Part shown: in pieces, positions 6,298 through 13,290 of the stretch
Layout of the letters: each line of letters starts with the position of its first letter
Numbering within the stretch: the stretch's first letter is position 1
Origin: Synechococcaceae bacterium WB8_1B_136
GTDB taxonomy: Bacteria; Cyanobacteriota; Cyanobacteriia; PCC-6307; Cyanobiaceae
Direction of reading: 5' to 3'
DNA length: 13,290 nucleotides
Assembly (NCBI GenBank): GCA_010029175.1
Contig: RGNC01000044.1
Span: forward strand, 1-13,290
Made by a program: the position numbers and the translations under genes
The notes under the pieces: model-generated
Database searches by the model: none
What the model saw: the letters and a program-made list of their open reading frames with translations, nothing else
Told to the model about the DNA's origin: nothing

Positions 6298-7379
6298 GCG
6301 CCGGCACCTGCGGGAGCAGCGGCCGCCGCGGCCTGCTCGGCCCTGGCCGGATCCAGCAGCAGCTCGGCGATCTGAATGGCATTGAGGGCCGCGCCCTTGC
6401 GGATCTGATCGCCGCAGAGCCAGAGCTCCAGGGCATTGGGCTCGCTGAGGTCCTGGCGGATGCGACCCACGGCCACCGCATCTCGGCCCGTCACATCGGT
6501 GGGCATCGGGAAGCGATTGGCGCTGAAATCCTCAAGCAGCTCCACGCCGGGGGCCTTCGCCAGCAAGGCTCGGGCCTCCTCCACCGGGAACGGCTCCGCG
6601 AACTCGATGTTGATGGCCTCGGAATGGGCCCGCAACACCGGCACCCGCACGCAGGTGGCCGAAACGCGCAACTCCGGCAAACCCATGATCTTGCGGGTCT
6701 CGTGGAGCATCTTCAGCTCCTCCTCGCAGTAGCCGTTCTCCTGCAACGGTGAGTTGTGCAGGAACAGGTTGAAGGCCAGCGAGTGGGGCAGCACGCTGCT
6801 GGCGGGGGTACCGCCATCGAGCACGGTCTGGCTGAGGTTGCGCAGCTCTTCCATGGCGCGAGCACCGGCACCGCTGGCAGACTGATACGTGCTCACCACC
6901 ACCCGCCGCAGCGGCCGCCGCGCCGCCAGGGGCGCCAGGGCCAGCGTCATCAAGATGGTGGTGCAGTTGGGATTGGCGATGATCCCGCGGTGGTCGAAGG
7001 CCGCCTGGGGATTCACCTCCGGCACCACCAGCGGCACCGCCTCATCCATCCGGAAGGCGCTGGAGTTGTCGATCACCACGGCCCCAGCGGCCGCAGCCAC
7101 GGGTGCCCACTGCTTCGACACCGAGCCGCCGGCCGAGGCCAGCACCACATCCACGCCCTCAAAGGCCTCAGCGCTCACCGGCTGGATCGTGTGGGCCCGG
7201 CCGTTCCATTCCAGGCTCTGGCCGGCGGAGCGGGGCGAGGCCAGCAGCACCAGCTCAGCCACCGGGAAGCGGCGCTCCGCCAGCAGGGCCAGCAGCTCCT
7301 GGCCCACGGCGCCGGTGGCGCCGAGCACCGCCACCTTGAGGGAGCGCTGGGGCAGGGAACGGGGGGCGGGGGTGGTCAA
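6294..7379 (-). CDS. asd: Aspartate-semialdehyde dehydrogenase Asd
   Basis: Asd reduces aspartyl phosphate to aspartate semialdehyde with NADPH, feeding lysine/diaminopimelate, threonine and methionine synthesis. Numbered from the start chosen here (361 residues), the Rossmann motif VAVLGATGAVG is at 16-26, ASPRSAG at 47-53, the catalytic Cys139 in NPNCTT and the active-site His252 in RVPVLRAHSE. The Ala-rich C-terminus overlaps the dapA start. The start is uncertain because no ATG is available. The TTG at 7379-7377 gives the family-like N-terminus (x)TTPAPRSLPQRSLKVAV. A GTG at 7487 would add 36 Pro/Ser-rich residues whose third codon positions are clearly less GC-rich than in the rest of the gene, so I prefer the TTG. 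Neither start has a Shine-Dalgarno. It is the first gene of the operon. Confidence 0.93.
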   Translation of the reverse strand: MTTPAPRSLPQRSLKVAVLGATGAVGQELLALLAERRFPVAELVLLASPRSAGQSLEWNGRAHTIQPVSAEAFEGVDVVLASAGGSVSKQWAPVAAAAGAVVIDNSSAFRMDEAVPLVVPEVNPQAAFDHRGIIANPNCTTILMTLALAPLAARRPLRRVVVSTYQSASGAGARAMEELRNLSQTVLDGGTPASSVLPHSLAFNLFLHNSPLQENGYCEEELKMLHETRKIMGLPELRVSATCVRVPVLRAHSEAINIEFAEPFPVEEARALLAKAPGVELLEDFSANRFPMPTDVTGRDAVAVGRIRQDLSEPNALELWLCGDQIRKGAALNAIQIAELLLDPARAEQAAAAAAPAGAGA

Positions 7380-7819
7380 TGCAGGCGGAGGGAGCGGGAG
7401 GATCGGAGGTGAAGACGGTCCGTCAGGCAGGACAGCGCGGATCGTCTGGGAGAAAGATCGGGGAAACGTGCTGGGGAGGGCAGCCACGGACCCTGGGGCC
7501 CTTCAGGACTGCAGCGGACGCAAGAGAGAGGAGAGACTGCTGCGGAGCGGACGGTGACCTGGGCGGACGGTGACCTGGAGCGTTCACCGGTGACCTTGCG
7601 CCACCGCTGCAGCACTGGAAGAGCGCCGCAGGTGATCGCGCAGCTCCCGAAACACCAACAGATGGGTCGGAACTGTTCAGGTCGCTGAATCTTGTGTCGA
7701 ACAATACGCCGGCAGGGCGGTCCTGGCGAGCCCCCCGCTGAACAGCCCGTCACGGGTGAGTCCATAGGATCGTTGGCTGCCTCGCCGATTCGGTTCGGCC
7801 ATACCCCGCCGCCAGTTCC
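7380..7819. promoter_or_regulatory. Divergent asd / tig intergenic region
   Basis: This is the only long non-coding stretch (440 bases, or about 330 if asd starts at the GTG at 7487). It must carry the promoters for both the asd-dapA-rnj operon and the tig-clp block. A weak tig -10 candidate is TAGGAT at 7765-7770, without a good -35. The region contains the tandem repeat and palindrome described separately, small hairpins at 7676-7689 (TTCAG/CTGAA) and 7746-7756 (CCCG/CGGG), and a purine-rich run near 7530-7545. I see no convincing gene in it; a small RNA cannot be excluded. Confidence 0.5.
7547..7597 (+). repeat. 16-bp direct repeat plus palindrome (possible operator)
   Basis: GCGGACGGTGACCTGG occurs twice back to back, at 7547-7562 and 7563-7578, without a mismatch. 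A third GGTGACC follows at 7589-7595, inside the perfect 10-base palindrome TCACCGGTGA (7584-7593). GCGGACG also occurs at 7514-7520, 33 bases before the first unit. Clustered half-sites between two divergent operons look like a transcription-factor binding array, but no known regulator's consensus is recognised. Confidence 0.55.
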
Positions 7820-9202
7820 ATGAGTCCTGCTGCCAGCCCTGCCACCCAGAGCGACCTCAAGGTCAGCACCAGCCCCCGTCCCGGCAGCCGCATGGCGGTG
7901 GAGATCTCCGTGCCCGCCGGCCGCACCCAGAGCAGCCACGAAGCCGCGGTGGAGAAGCTGAGCCGCAGCATCAAGCTGCCCGGCTTCCGCAAGGGCAAGG
8001 TGCCCCGCGCCGTGCTGGTGCAGCAGATCGGTCCGGTGCGGATTCGCGCCACCGCCCTGGAAGACCTGGTGGACAGCGTCTTCCGCGATGCCCTGCGGCA
8101 GGCCGAGATCGCCGCCATCGGCCAGCCCGCCCTCGATGGGGGCTTTGAGGCGCTGCTGGAGCGCTTTGAACCGGGCCAGGAGCTGAGCCTCACCCTGGAA
8201 CTGGATGTGGAGCCCACTCCCACCCTGAAGAGCACCAAGGGACTGAAGGCCGAAGTGGAAACGGTCCAGTTCGATGCCGGCCGCGTCGATGAGCTGCTCG
8301 AGCAGTCGCGCCGCCAACTGGCCGCCCTGGTGCCCGTGGAGGGCCGCGCGGCCGCTGAGGGAGACGTGGCCCTGATCAGCTTCACGGGCACCTATGCCGA
8401 CAACGGCGAGGCCATCAGCGGCGGCAGCTCCGATGGCATGGAGGTGGAGCTGGAGGAGGGCCGGATGATCCCCGGCTTCGTGGAGGGCATCCTCGGCATG
8501 AAACCCGGCGACACCAAGACGGTGGTCTGCCAGTTCCCCGACGACTATCCCCAGGAGGATGCGGCCGGCCGCAAGGCCAGCTTCGAGATCAGTCTCACGG
8601 AGGTGAAAACCCGCGAGCTCCCCGATCTCGACGACGCCTTCGCCCAGCAGGCCAGCGACAAGCAGACCCTGGCGGAACTGCGTGCCGACCTGGAGGAGCG
8701 CCTCAAGGACGACGCCGAGCGCCGCAACGCCTCGAACCGTCACGACGCCCTGGTGGCCGCGCTGGTGGAACAGCTGGAGGTGGAACTGCCGGAAACCCTG
8801 GTGCAGCAGGAGATCGTGGCGTTGCTGGAGCAAACGGCCGGCCAGCTGGCCCAGCAGGGCATGGACGTGAAGAAGCTGTTCACCCCGCAGCTGATCCAGA
8901 GCCTGCGCGAGACCTCCCGCCCGGAGGCGGAAGATCGTCTCAAGCGCAGCCTGGCCCTCAAAGCGCTCGCGGTGGCCGAGGGCATCGAACTGGCCGACGA
9001 TGAGATCAACGCCAAGGTGAAGGAGCTGAGCCGCAACCTCAGCGAGACCGCCAACATCGACCCCAACCGGCTGCGGGCAGCCGTGCAGGACGATCTGATG
9101 CGCGAGAAGCTGCTGGAGTGGCTGGAGACCAACAGCACCATCAGCGAGAAAGCGGCGGAGGCGAAGGCGGCAACCAAGACCGCATCCAAGGCCAAGGCCT
9201 GA
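7820..9202 (+). CDS. tig: Trigger factor, ribosome-associated chaperone
   Basis: Trigger factor binds the ribosome at the exit tunnel and shields nascent chains; it also has peptidyl-prolyl isomerase activity. The 460-residue protein has the N-terminal ribosome-binding domain with signature GFRKGKVP (55-62), a FKBP-type PPIase domain at about 165-265 (GDVALISFTGTY, IPGFVEGILGMKPGD, FPDDYP), and a long helical C-terminal chaperone domain from about 267 to 440. It ends in an Ala/Lys tail (EAKAATKTASKAKA). All three domains are complete. The first ATG at 7820 was used; there is no Shine-Dalgarno, as is common here. It heads the tig-clpP-clpX block, with 97 bases to the clpP start, an order widely conserved in bacteria. 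Shared transcription with clpP is likely but unproven. Confidence 0.97.
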   Translation: MSPAASPATQSDLKVSTSPRPGSRMAVEISVPAGRTQSSHEAAVEKLSRSIKLPGFRKGKVPRAVLVQQIGPVRIRATALEDLVDSVFRDALRQAEIAAIGQPALDGGFEALLERFEPGQELSLTLELDVEPTPTLKSTKGLKAEVETVQFDAGRVDELLEQSRRQLAALVPVEGRAAAEGDVALISFTGTYADNGEAISGGSSDGMEVELEEGRMIPGFVEGILGMKPGDTKTVVCQFPDDYPQEDAAGRKASFEISLTEVKTRELPDLDDAFAQQASDKQTLAELRADLEERLKDDAERRNASNRHDALVAALVEQLEVELPETLVQQEIVALLEQTAGQLAQQGMDVKKLFTPQLIQSLRETSRPEAEDRLKRSLALKALAVAEGIELADDEINAKVKELSRNLSETANIDPNRLRAAVQDDLMREKLLEWLETNSTISEKAAEAKAATKTASKAKA

Positions 9203-9299
9203 GCAGCGCCTGTGGGGGTGGTGTCAGGCCAGCACAGCGCCGGGCTCACCATCCCCGTGCAATCCCCATAGATTGATTTCACAGCCCCTCCCCAGCCGC

Positions 9300-9986
9300 G
9301 TGATCGACGCCTCCTCCAACCTGCGCGTGCACCCGATCCAGAACCGCTGGCTGGGCCAGCGGCCCGAAGCCACCATCGCCGGGCCGATGGCCTCCCCCGG
9401 CGTGCTGCCCACGGTGGTGGAACAGTCGGGACGGGGGGAGCGGGCCTTCGACATCTATTCCCGCCTGCTGCGGGAGCGGATCATCTTCCTGGGCACCGGC
9501 ATCGACGACCAGGTGGCCGACGCCCTGGTGGCCCAGCTGCTGTTCCTCGAGGCCGAGGACCCCGAAAAGGACATCCAGATCTACATCAACTCCCCGGGCG
9601 GCTCGGTGACCGCCGGCCTGGCCATCTACGACACCATGCAGCAGGTGGCGCCCGATGTGGTGACCATCTGCTATGGCCTGGCGGCCTCCATGGGCGCGTT
9701 TCTGCTCTCGGGCGGCACCAAGGGCAAACGCCTGGCCCTGCCCAACGCCCGGATCATGATCCACCAGCCCCTGGGTGGCGCCCAGGGCCAGGCAGTGGAC
9801 ATTGAAATTCAGGCCAAGGAGATCCTGTTCCTCAAGGACACCCTGAACGGACTGATGGCCGAGCACACCGGCCAGCCGCTCGACAAGATCGCTGAAGACA
9901 CCGACCGCGACTACTTCCTTTCCCCGGCGGAAGCGGTTCAATACGGACTGATTGACCGGGTCGTCGAAGACGGCGCACCGGTTTGA
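9300..9986 (+). CDS. clpP: ATP-dependent Clp protease proteolytic subunit ClpP
   Basis: ClpP is the tetradecameric serine protease that degrades substrates fed by ClpX or ClpC. In the 228-residue form chosen here the catalytic triad is intact: Ser130 in GLAASMGAF, His155 in RIMIHQPLGG and Asp204 in DTDRDYFLSP. The oxyanion/strand motif YINSPGGSV and the family opening VVEQSGRGERAFDIYSRLL are also present. It is therefore an active ClpP, not the Ser-less ClpR paralog of cyanobacteria. About 40 residues precede VVEQSGRG, including HPIQNRW, which I recall from picocyanobacterial ClpP proteins adjacent to clpX. The GTG at 9300 gives MIDASSNL-RVHPIQNRW, the homolog-like start; a TTG at 9273 would add nine residues. 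No Shine-Dalgarno precedes either. A weak -10-like TAGATT at 9269-9274 could allow independent transcription. clpX follows after 104 bases. Confidence 0.95.
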   Translation: MIDASSNLRVHPIQNRWLGQRPEATIAGPMASPGVLPTVVEQSGRGERAFDIYSRLLRERIIFLGTGIDDQVADALVAQLLFLEAEDPEKDIQIYINSPGGSVTAGLAIYDTMQQVAPDVVTICYGLAASMGAFLLSGGTKGKRLALPNARIMIHQPLGGAQGQAVDIEIQAKEILFLKDTLNGLMAEHTGQPLDKIAEDTDRDYFLSPAEAVQYGLIDRVVEDGAPV

Positions 9987-10012
9987 TCCTTAAGGGCAGC
10001 TGACGAAGCGAG

Positions 10013-10027
10013 GGATCGGCCCGATCC
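10013..10027 (+). repeat. Small inverted repeat in the clpP-clpX spacer
   Basis: GGATCGG and CCGATCC are exact complements separated by one base, 26 bases after the clpP stop. No T run follows, so it is unlikely to terminate transcription. It might instead act as an mRNA processing or stabilising element between clpP and clpX. Confidence 0.35.
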
Positions 10028-10090
10028 TGGAGTTTCGGGCCCCCCAGCCCCACCTCGTCCAGGACGCCCCTCGCCGCCCTTTCCCCTTCG

Positions 10091-11458
10091 ATGGCCAAGT
10101 TCGACGCCCACCTGAAATGTTCGTTCTGCGGCAAGTCGCAGGACCAGGTGCGCAAGCTGATCGCGGGCCCGGGCGTCTACATCTGCGACGAGTGCATCGA
10201 TCTCTGCAACGAGATCCTCGACGAGGAGCTGGTGGACGGCCAGGGCACCGCTGGCTCCAGCGGCCGTCATGCCGGAGAGGCCAAGGGCAAGGCGCCGGCC
10301 AAGAAGGCCAGCAAGCCGGCCCCCACCCTGGCCCAGATCCCCAAACCACGGGAGATCAAGCTCCACCTCGATGCCCAGGTGGTGGGCCAGGAGGAGGCTA
10401 AGAAGGTGCTCTCGGTGGCGGTGTACAACCACTACAAGCGCCTGGCCTGGCAGGGGGATGGCAAGGGCGCGGTGAGTGAAACCGGCACCCGCCTGCACAA
10501 GAGCAACATCCTGCTGATCGGCCCCACCGGCTGCGGCAAAACGCTCCTGGCCCAGACCCTGGCGGAACTGCTGGACGTGCCCTTCGCCGTGGCGGACGCC
10601 ACCACCCTCACCGAGGCCGGCTACGTGGGCGAGGATGTGGAAAACATCCTGCTGCGGCTGCTGCAGAAGGCCGATCTGGATGTGGAGCAGGCCCAGCGGG
10701 GCATCATCTACATCGATGAAATCGACAAGATCGCCCGCAAGAGCGAGAACCCCTCGATCACCCGCGATGTGTCGGGCGAAGGTGTCCAGCAGGCACTGCT
10801 GAAGCTTCTGGAGGGCACCGTGGCCAATGTGCCGCCCCAGGGAGGTCGCAAGCACCCCTACCAGGACTGCATCCAGATCGACACCAGCCAGATCCTGTTC
10901 ATCTGCGGCGGCGCCTTTGTGGGCCTCGAAGACGTGGTGCAGCGGCGCCTGGGCCGCAACGCCATCGGCTTCATTCCCGAGGGGGGCCGCAGCCGCGGCC
11001 GCAGCCACAAGGACCTGCAGAGCGCCCACGTGCTGCGCCACCTGGAGCCCGACGACCTGGTGAAGTACGGCCTGATTCCCGAATTCATCGGTCGCCTGCC
11101 GGTGAGTGCCGTGCTCGAACCGCTGGACACCCGCGCCCTGGAGGCGATCCTCACCGAGCCGCGCGATGCCCTGGTGAAGCAGTTCCAGACCCTGCTGAGC
11201 ATGGACGACGTGCGCCTGGAGTTTGAACCCGGCGCCGTGGAGGCCATTGCCGCCGAGGCCCACCGCCGCAAGACCGGTGCCCGTGCCCTGCGCGGCATCG
11301 TCGAGGAGCTGATGCTCGATGTGATGTACGACCTCCCATCCGACAGCAGCACCAAGACCTTCACCATCACCCGCGACCTGGTGGAGGAGCGCACCCGCGC
11401 CAAGGTGCTGCCCCATCCCAGCGCCCTGGCGGAACTGGAGCAGCAGGAATCCGCCTGA
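10091..11458 (+). CDS. clpX: ClpX, ATP-dependent unfoldase of the Clp protease
   Basis: This AAA+ hexamer recognises, unfolds and threads substrates into ClpP. The 455-residue protein starts with the zinc-binding domain C10-x2-C13 and C32-x2-C35. A basic, Ala/Lys/Pro-rich linker (about 55-80) follows, somewhat longer than in E. coli. The AAA+ module has Walker A GPTGCGKT (144-151), pore-1 loop GYVGED (178-182 region), Walker B IIYIDEIDKI (205-214), RKH loop GGRKHPYQ (251-258) and the arginine finger in EFIGRLP (R335). Sensor-2 is GARALRGI. The ClpP-docking loop tripeptide IGF (292-294) is intact, so it should partner a ClpP such as the one encoded just upstream. The start is the ATG at 10091. 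It is followed by the LRAT-domain gene after 73 bases. Confidence 0.98.
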   Translation: MAKFDAHLKCSFCGKSQDQVRKLIAGPGVYICDECIDLCNEILDEELVDGQGTAGSSGRHAGEAKGKAPAKKASKPAPTLAQIPKPREIKLHLDAQVVGQEEAKKVLSVAVYNHYKRLAWQGDGKGAVSETGTRLHKSNILLIGPTGCGKTLLAQTLAELLDVPFAVADATTLTEAGYVGEDVENILLRLLQKADLDVEQAQRGIIYIDEIDKIARKSENPSITRDVSGEGVQQALLKLLEGTVANVPPQGGRKHPYQDCIQIDTSQILFICGGAFVGLEDVVQRRLGRNAIGFIPEGGRSRGRSHKDLQSAHVLRHLEPDDLVKYGLIPEFIGRLPVSAVLEPLDTRALEAILTEPRDALVKQFQTLLSMDDVRLEFEPGAVEAIAAEAHRRKTGARALRGIVEELMLDVMYDLPSDSSTKTFTITRDLVEERTRAKVLPHPSALAELEQQESA

Positions 11459-11464
11459 CCACCG

Positions 11465-11505
11465 CCGCCGCGGCGGACGGACGGCTTTCCACCCCGGAGC
11501 CGTCC
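11465..11505 (+). terminator. GC palindrome and hairpin after clpX (weak terminator candidate)
   Basis: The perfect palindrome CCGCCGCGGCGG lies at 11465-11476. A separate 8-bp stem pairs GGACGGCT (11479-11486) with AGCCGTCC (11498-11505) across an 11-base loop. Only TT follows the stem, so intrinsic termination would be inefficient. It may attenuate read-through from clpX into the next gene or protect the clpX 3' end. Confidence 0.35.
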
Positions 11506-11531
11506 TTGCCGCTCCGGGAGCAGCGGCGGGA

Positions 11532-12221
11532 ATGTTGGCAGCAAGTGCCGCACCCTGCACCATGGCCGCTGCCGATCACCTGGAGGTGCGCCGCCAGCAC
11601 GGCCTGTTCAATCACCACGGCATCGACCTGGGCGACGGCACCGTGGCCCACTACCTGGAAGGGCGCGAGATTCTGCGCAGCCCCACGGCCGAGTTCAGCC
11701 GCGGTGAACCGGTGGTGGTGGTGCGCTACAGCGAACCCTGCTCCCCGGCGGGCGTCACGCTCCGGCGGGCCATGGGCCGCCTGGGGGAGCAGAACTACAA
11801 CCTGCTGTTCAACAACTGCGAGCACTTCGCCCACTGGTGCAAGACGGGTCGCCACCGCAGCAGCCAGGTGGAGAACTGGCTGCACACCGGCAGCCTCGGG
11901 GCCCTCGCCTTTGGCCAGTTCATGCCGGCGGCGCTGCTCACCGGCGTGCGCCTGCTGCTGCGCAACGGCATCAACCTCGACAGCCAGCTGGCCCAGCGCA
12001 GCCTGGCTCAGCTCGATGGCCTGCGGCTGAAGCTGCAGGAGAAGCTGGAAACGGAGCTGGCCCGGGCCGAGGCCCGCTGGGGGGCTGGGAGCACCAGCCA
12101 GGGCAGCGACCCGTTCGCCAACCTGCGGCTTTCAGCCCAGCAACTTGCCGATCAGCTCAGCGCGGTGGAGGAGATGGAAACGAAACTGGAGCAGCTGCTG
12201 GAGCACGGCAAGGGCCAGTAG
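11532..12221 (+). CDS. LRAT / NC-domain permuted papain-like protein
   Basis: A 229-residue protein whose first half matches the LRAT (lecithin:retinol acyltransferase, 'NC domain') branch of the NlpC/P60 papain-like fold. The expected catalytic triad is visible: His29 in NHHGIDLG, His40 in TVAHYLEG and Cys96 in NNCEHFAHWCKTG, with spacing close to that of human LRAT (H60, H72, C161). Family enzymes are thioester-forming acyltransferases or phospholipases; the substrate here is unknown. Residues 120-143 form a moderately hydrophobic stretch that could contact a membrane, and 150-227 are predicted helical or coiled coil. The start is the ATG at 11532; an in-frame ATG at 11562 would drop ten residues. 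It sits between clpX (73 bases) and dnaX (48 bases), same strand, so it is probably transcribed with one of them. The domain call is confident; the role is not known. Confidence 0.85.
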   Translation: MLAASAAPCTMAAADHLEVRRQHGLFNHHGIDLGDGTVAHYLEGREILRSPTAEFSRGEPVVVVRYSEPCSPAGVTLRRAMGRLGEQNYNLLFNNCEHFAHWCKTGRHRSSQVENWLHTGSLGALAFGQFMPAALLTGVRLLLRNGINLDSQLAQRSLAQLDGLRLKLQEKLETELARAEARWGAGSTSQGSDPFANLRLSAQQLADQLSAVEEMETKLEQLLEHGKGQ

Positions 12222-12269
12222 CCTCTTAAACCGGCGCAGCGACCCATCGGCCCAGCCGCAAGCTCAGCC

Positions 12270-13290
12270 ATGCGTTCCGCCTACCAGCCACTCCACCACA
12301 AGTACCGGCCCCAGCGCTTCGACCAGTTGGTGGGCCAGGAGGCCATCAGCGCCACCCTGGTGAACGCCCTGCTGCAGAACAGGATCGCGCCGGCCTACCT
12401 GTTCAGCGGTCCCCGCGGCACCGGCAAGACCTCCAGTGCCCGCATCCTGGCCCGCTCGCTCAACTGCGTCGGCTCAGACGGCCCCACCCCCGAACCCTGC
12501 GGCGTCTGCGAGCTCTGCACCTCCATCGCCGCCGGCAATGCCCTCGATGTGATCGAGATCGACGCCGCCTCCAACACCGGCGTTGACAACATCCGCGAGC
12601 TGATCGAGCGCTCCCGCTTCGCGCCGGTGCAGGCCCGCTGGAAGGTGTACGTGGTGGACGAGTGCCACATGCTTTCGACCGCGGCCTTCAACGCCCTGCT
12701 GAAAACCCTGGAGGAGCCGCCACCGCGGGTGGTGTTCGTGCTGGCCACCACCGACCCCCAGCGGGTGTTGCCCACGATTCTCAGCCGCTGCCAGCGGTTT
12801 GAATTCCGCCGGATCCCCCTGGATTCGCTGGAGCGGCACCTGGGCTGGATCGCCGAGCAGGAACAGATCGGCATCACCCCTGAAGCCCTGCACGTGGTGG
12901 CCCAGCGGGCCCAGGGCGGACTGCGGGACGCGGAGAGCCTGCTCGACCAGCTCAGCCTGCTGCCGGCACCGATCGAGCCGCTGGCGGTGTGGGAGCTGGT
13001 GGGGGCCGTGCCCGAGCAGGAGCTGCTGCAGCTGGCGGACTCCCTGGCGGAACGGGAGCCCCTCGGCCTGATCGACGCCATCCGCGCCCTGCTGGAGCGG
13101 GGCCGGGAACCGGGCGCGGTGCTCCAGGGCCTGGCAGGGCTGCTGCGGGACCTGGTGCTGGCGGGGGTGGCTCCCGAGCGGCTGGAACTCACCAGCTTCT
13201 CGCCCCAGTTCCGCCCTCAGCTGCCGCCCCTGGCCCGCCGCATCGGCAAGGCCAGGCTGCTGCAGTGGCAGGCGCAGCTCAAGGGCAGCG
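12270..13290 (+). CDS. dnaX: DNA polymerase III gamma/tau subunit DnaX (5' part)
   Basis: DnaX is the AAA+ ATPase of the clamp loader that places the beta clamp on DNA and organises the replisome. The 340 codons present are open to the window edge, so the gene is truncated on the right. Visible are Walker A GPRGTGKT (47-54), the zinc module C66-x10-C77-x2-C80-x2-C83, Walker B VYVVDECHML (127-135), LEEPP (147-151), the SRC motif LSRCQRF with arginine finger R173, and sensor-2 GGLRDAESLLDQ (216-227). Domain III begins after about residue 235. The N-terminal ATPase region is continuous, so the intein known from Synechocystis DnaX is absent from the visible part. Whether gamma is made by frameshifting cannot be judged because that site lies beyond the edge. 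It lies 48 bases after the LRAT-domain gene. Confidence 0.96.
   Translation, partial: MRSAYQPLHHKYRPQRFDQLVGQEAISATLVNALLQNRIAPAYLFSGPRGTGKTSSARILARSLNCVGSDGPTPEPCGVCELCTSIAAGNALDVIEIDAASNTGVDNIRELIERSRFAPVQARWKVYVVDECHMLSTAAFNALLKTLEEPPPRVVFVLATTDPQRVLPTILSRCQRFEFRRIPLDSLERHLGWIAEQEQIGITPEALHVVAQRAQGGLRDAESLLDQLSLLPAPIEPLAVWELVGAVPEQELLQLADSLAEREPLGLIDAIRALLERGREPGAVLQGLAGLLRDLVLAGVAPERLELTSFSPQFRPQLPPLARRIGKARLLQWQAQLKGS

Noticed and set aside
7694..7707. GTG-N8-TAC, one mismatch from an NtcA box
   Set aside because: No TAN3T -10 element lies at the expected 22-base distance on either strand, and a five-of-six match is expected by chance.
7376..8833. Long minus-strand open frame (485 codons) opposite tig
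   Set aside because: It is a GC-rich shadow of a complete, well-conserved trigger factor; the translation has low-complexity His/Gln/Leu composition and no recognisable domain.
9938..11563. Long minus-strand open frame (541 codons) opposite clpX
   Set aside because: It is antisense to an intact ClpX with all motifs; its composition is typical of the reverse strand of a high-GC gene.
12270..13290. Possible intein in DnaX, as in Synechocystis
   Set aside because: The Walker A, zinc, Walker B and SRC regions are continuous with no insertion in the part visible.
1..13290. CRISPR arrays, tRNA/rRNA genes, insertion sequences, HIP1 repeats
   Set aside because: A read through both strands showed no spaced direct repeats, transposase, clover-leaf signatures or GCGATCGC octamers; this was by eye, so a small RNA could be missed.

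Overview
The window is a compact, GC-rich (roughly two thirds by eye) stretch of bacterial chromosome carrying conserved housekeeping genes. Gene content and order (ycf23, tilS, rnj, dapA, asd, tig, clpP, clpX, an NC/LRAT-domain gene, dnaX), the protein sequences and the absence of any HIP1 octamer that I could spot point to an alpha-cyanobacterium of the Cyanobium / high-GC Synechococcus type. I saw no rRNA or tRNA gene, CRISPR array, insertion sequence, integrase or other sign of recent transfer.

Layout. Positions 1-1532 are read on the minus strand: a DUF561/Ycf23 protein, a small four-helix 'phage holin family' membrane protein, and the first 41 codons of uvrB, which runs off the left edge. 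tilS starts on the plus strand only 15 bases from the ycf23 start. It overlaps the next gene by 26 bases; that gene encodes an unrecognised protein with a TPR-like N-terminus and an Ala/Pro-rich tail. That pair converges on an asd-dapA-rnj operon on the minus strand, with only 3 bases between the facing stop codons. A 440-base intergenic region, the only long one, separates asd from the divergent plus-strand block tig-clpP-clpX-LRAT-dnaX, and dnaX runs off the right edge.

How the genes work together. asd and dapA catalyse consecutive steps that lead from aspartyl phosphate towards diaminopimelate and lysine, and are co-transcribed with the RNA-decay enzyme RNase J. tig, clpP and clpX form a protein-quality block: nascent-chain chaperone, protease and unfoldase. 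tilS (tRNA-Ile2 maturation), uvrB (excision repair) and dnaX (clamp loader) cover other core information processes.

I did not find an obvious new multi-gene system. The points most worth a second look are: an Arg-rich RNase J C-terminus that resembles the PNPase-binding tail described for cyanobacterial RNase E; a 16-base perfect tandem repeat beside a palindrome in the asd/tig intergenic region; a perfect 11-base-pair hairpin over the uvrB start codon; and a complete LRAT-type papain-like active site in the gene between clpX and dnaX. Several starts lack a Shine-Dalgarno sequence or use GTG/TTG, and these are flagged.
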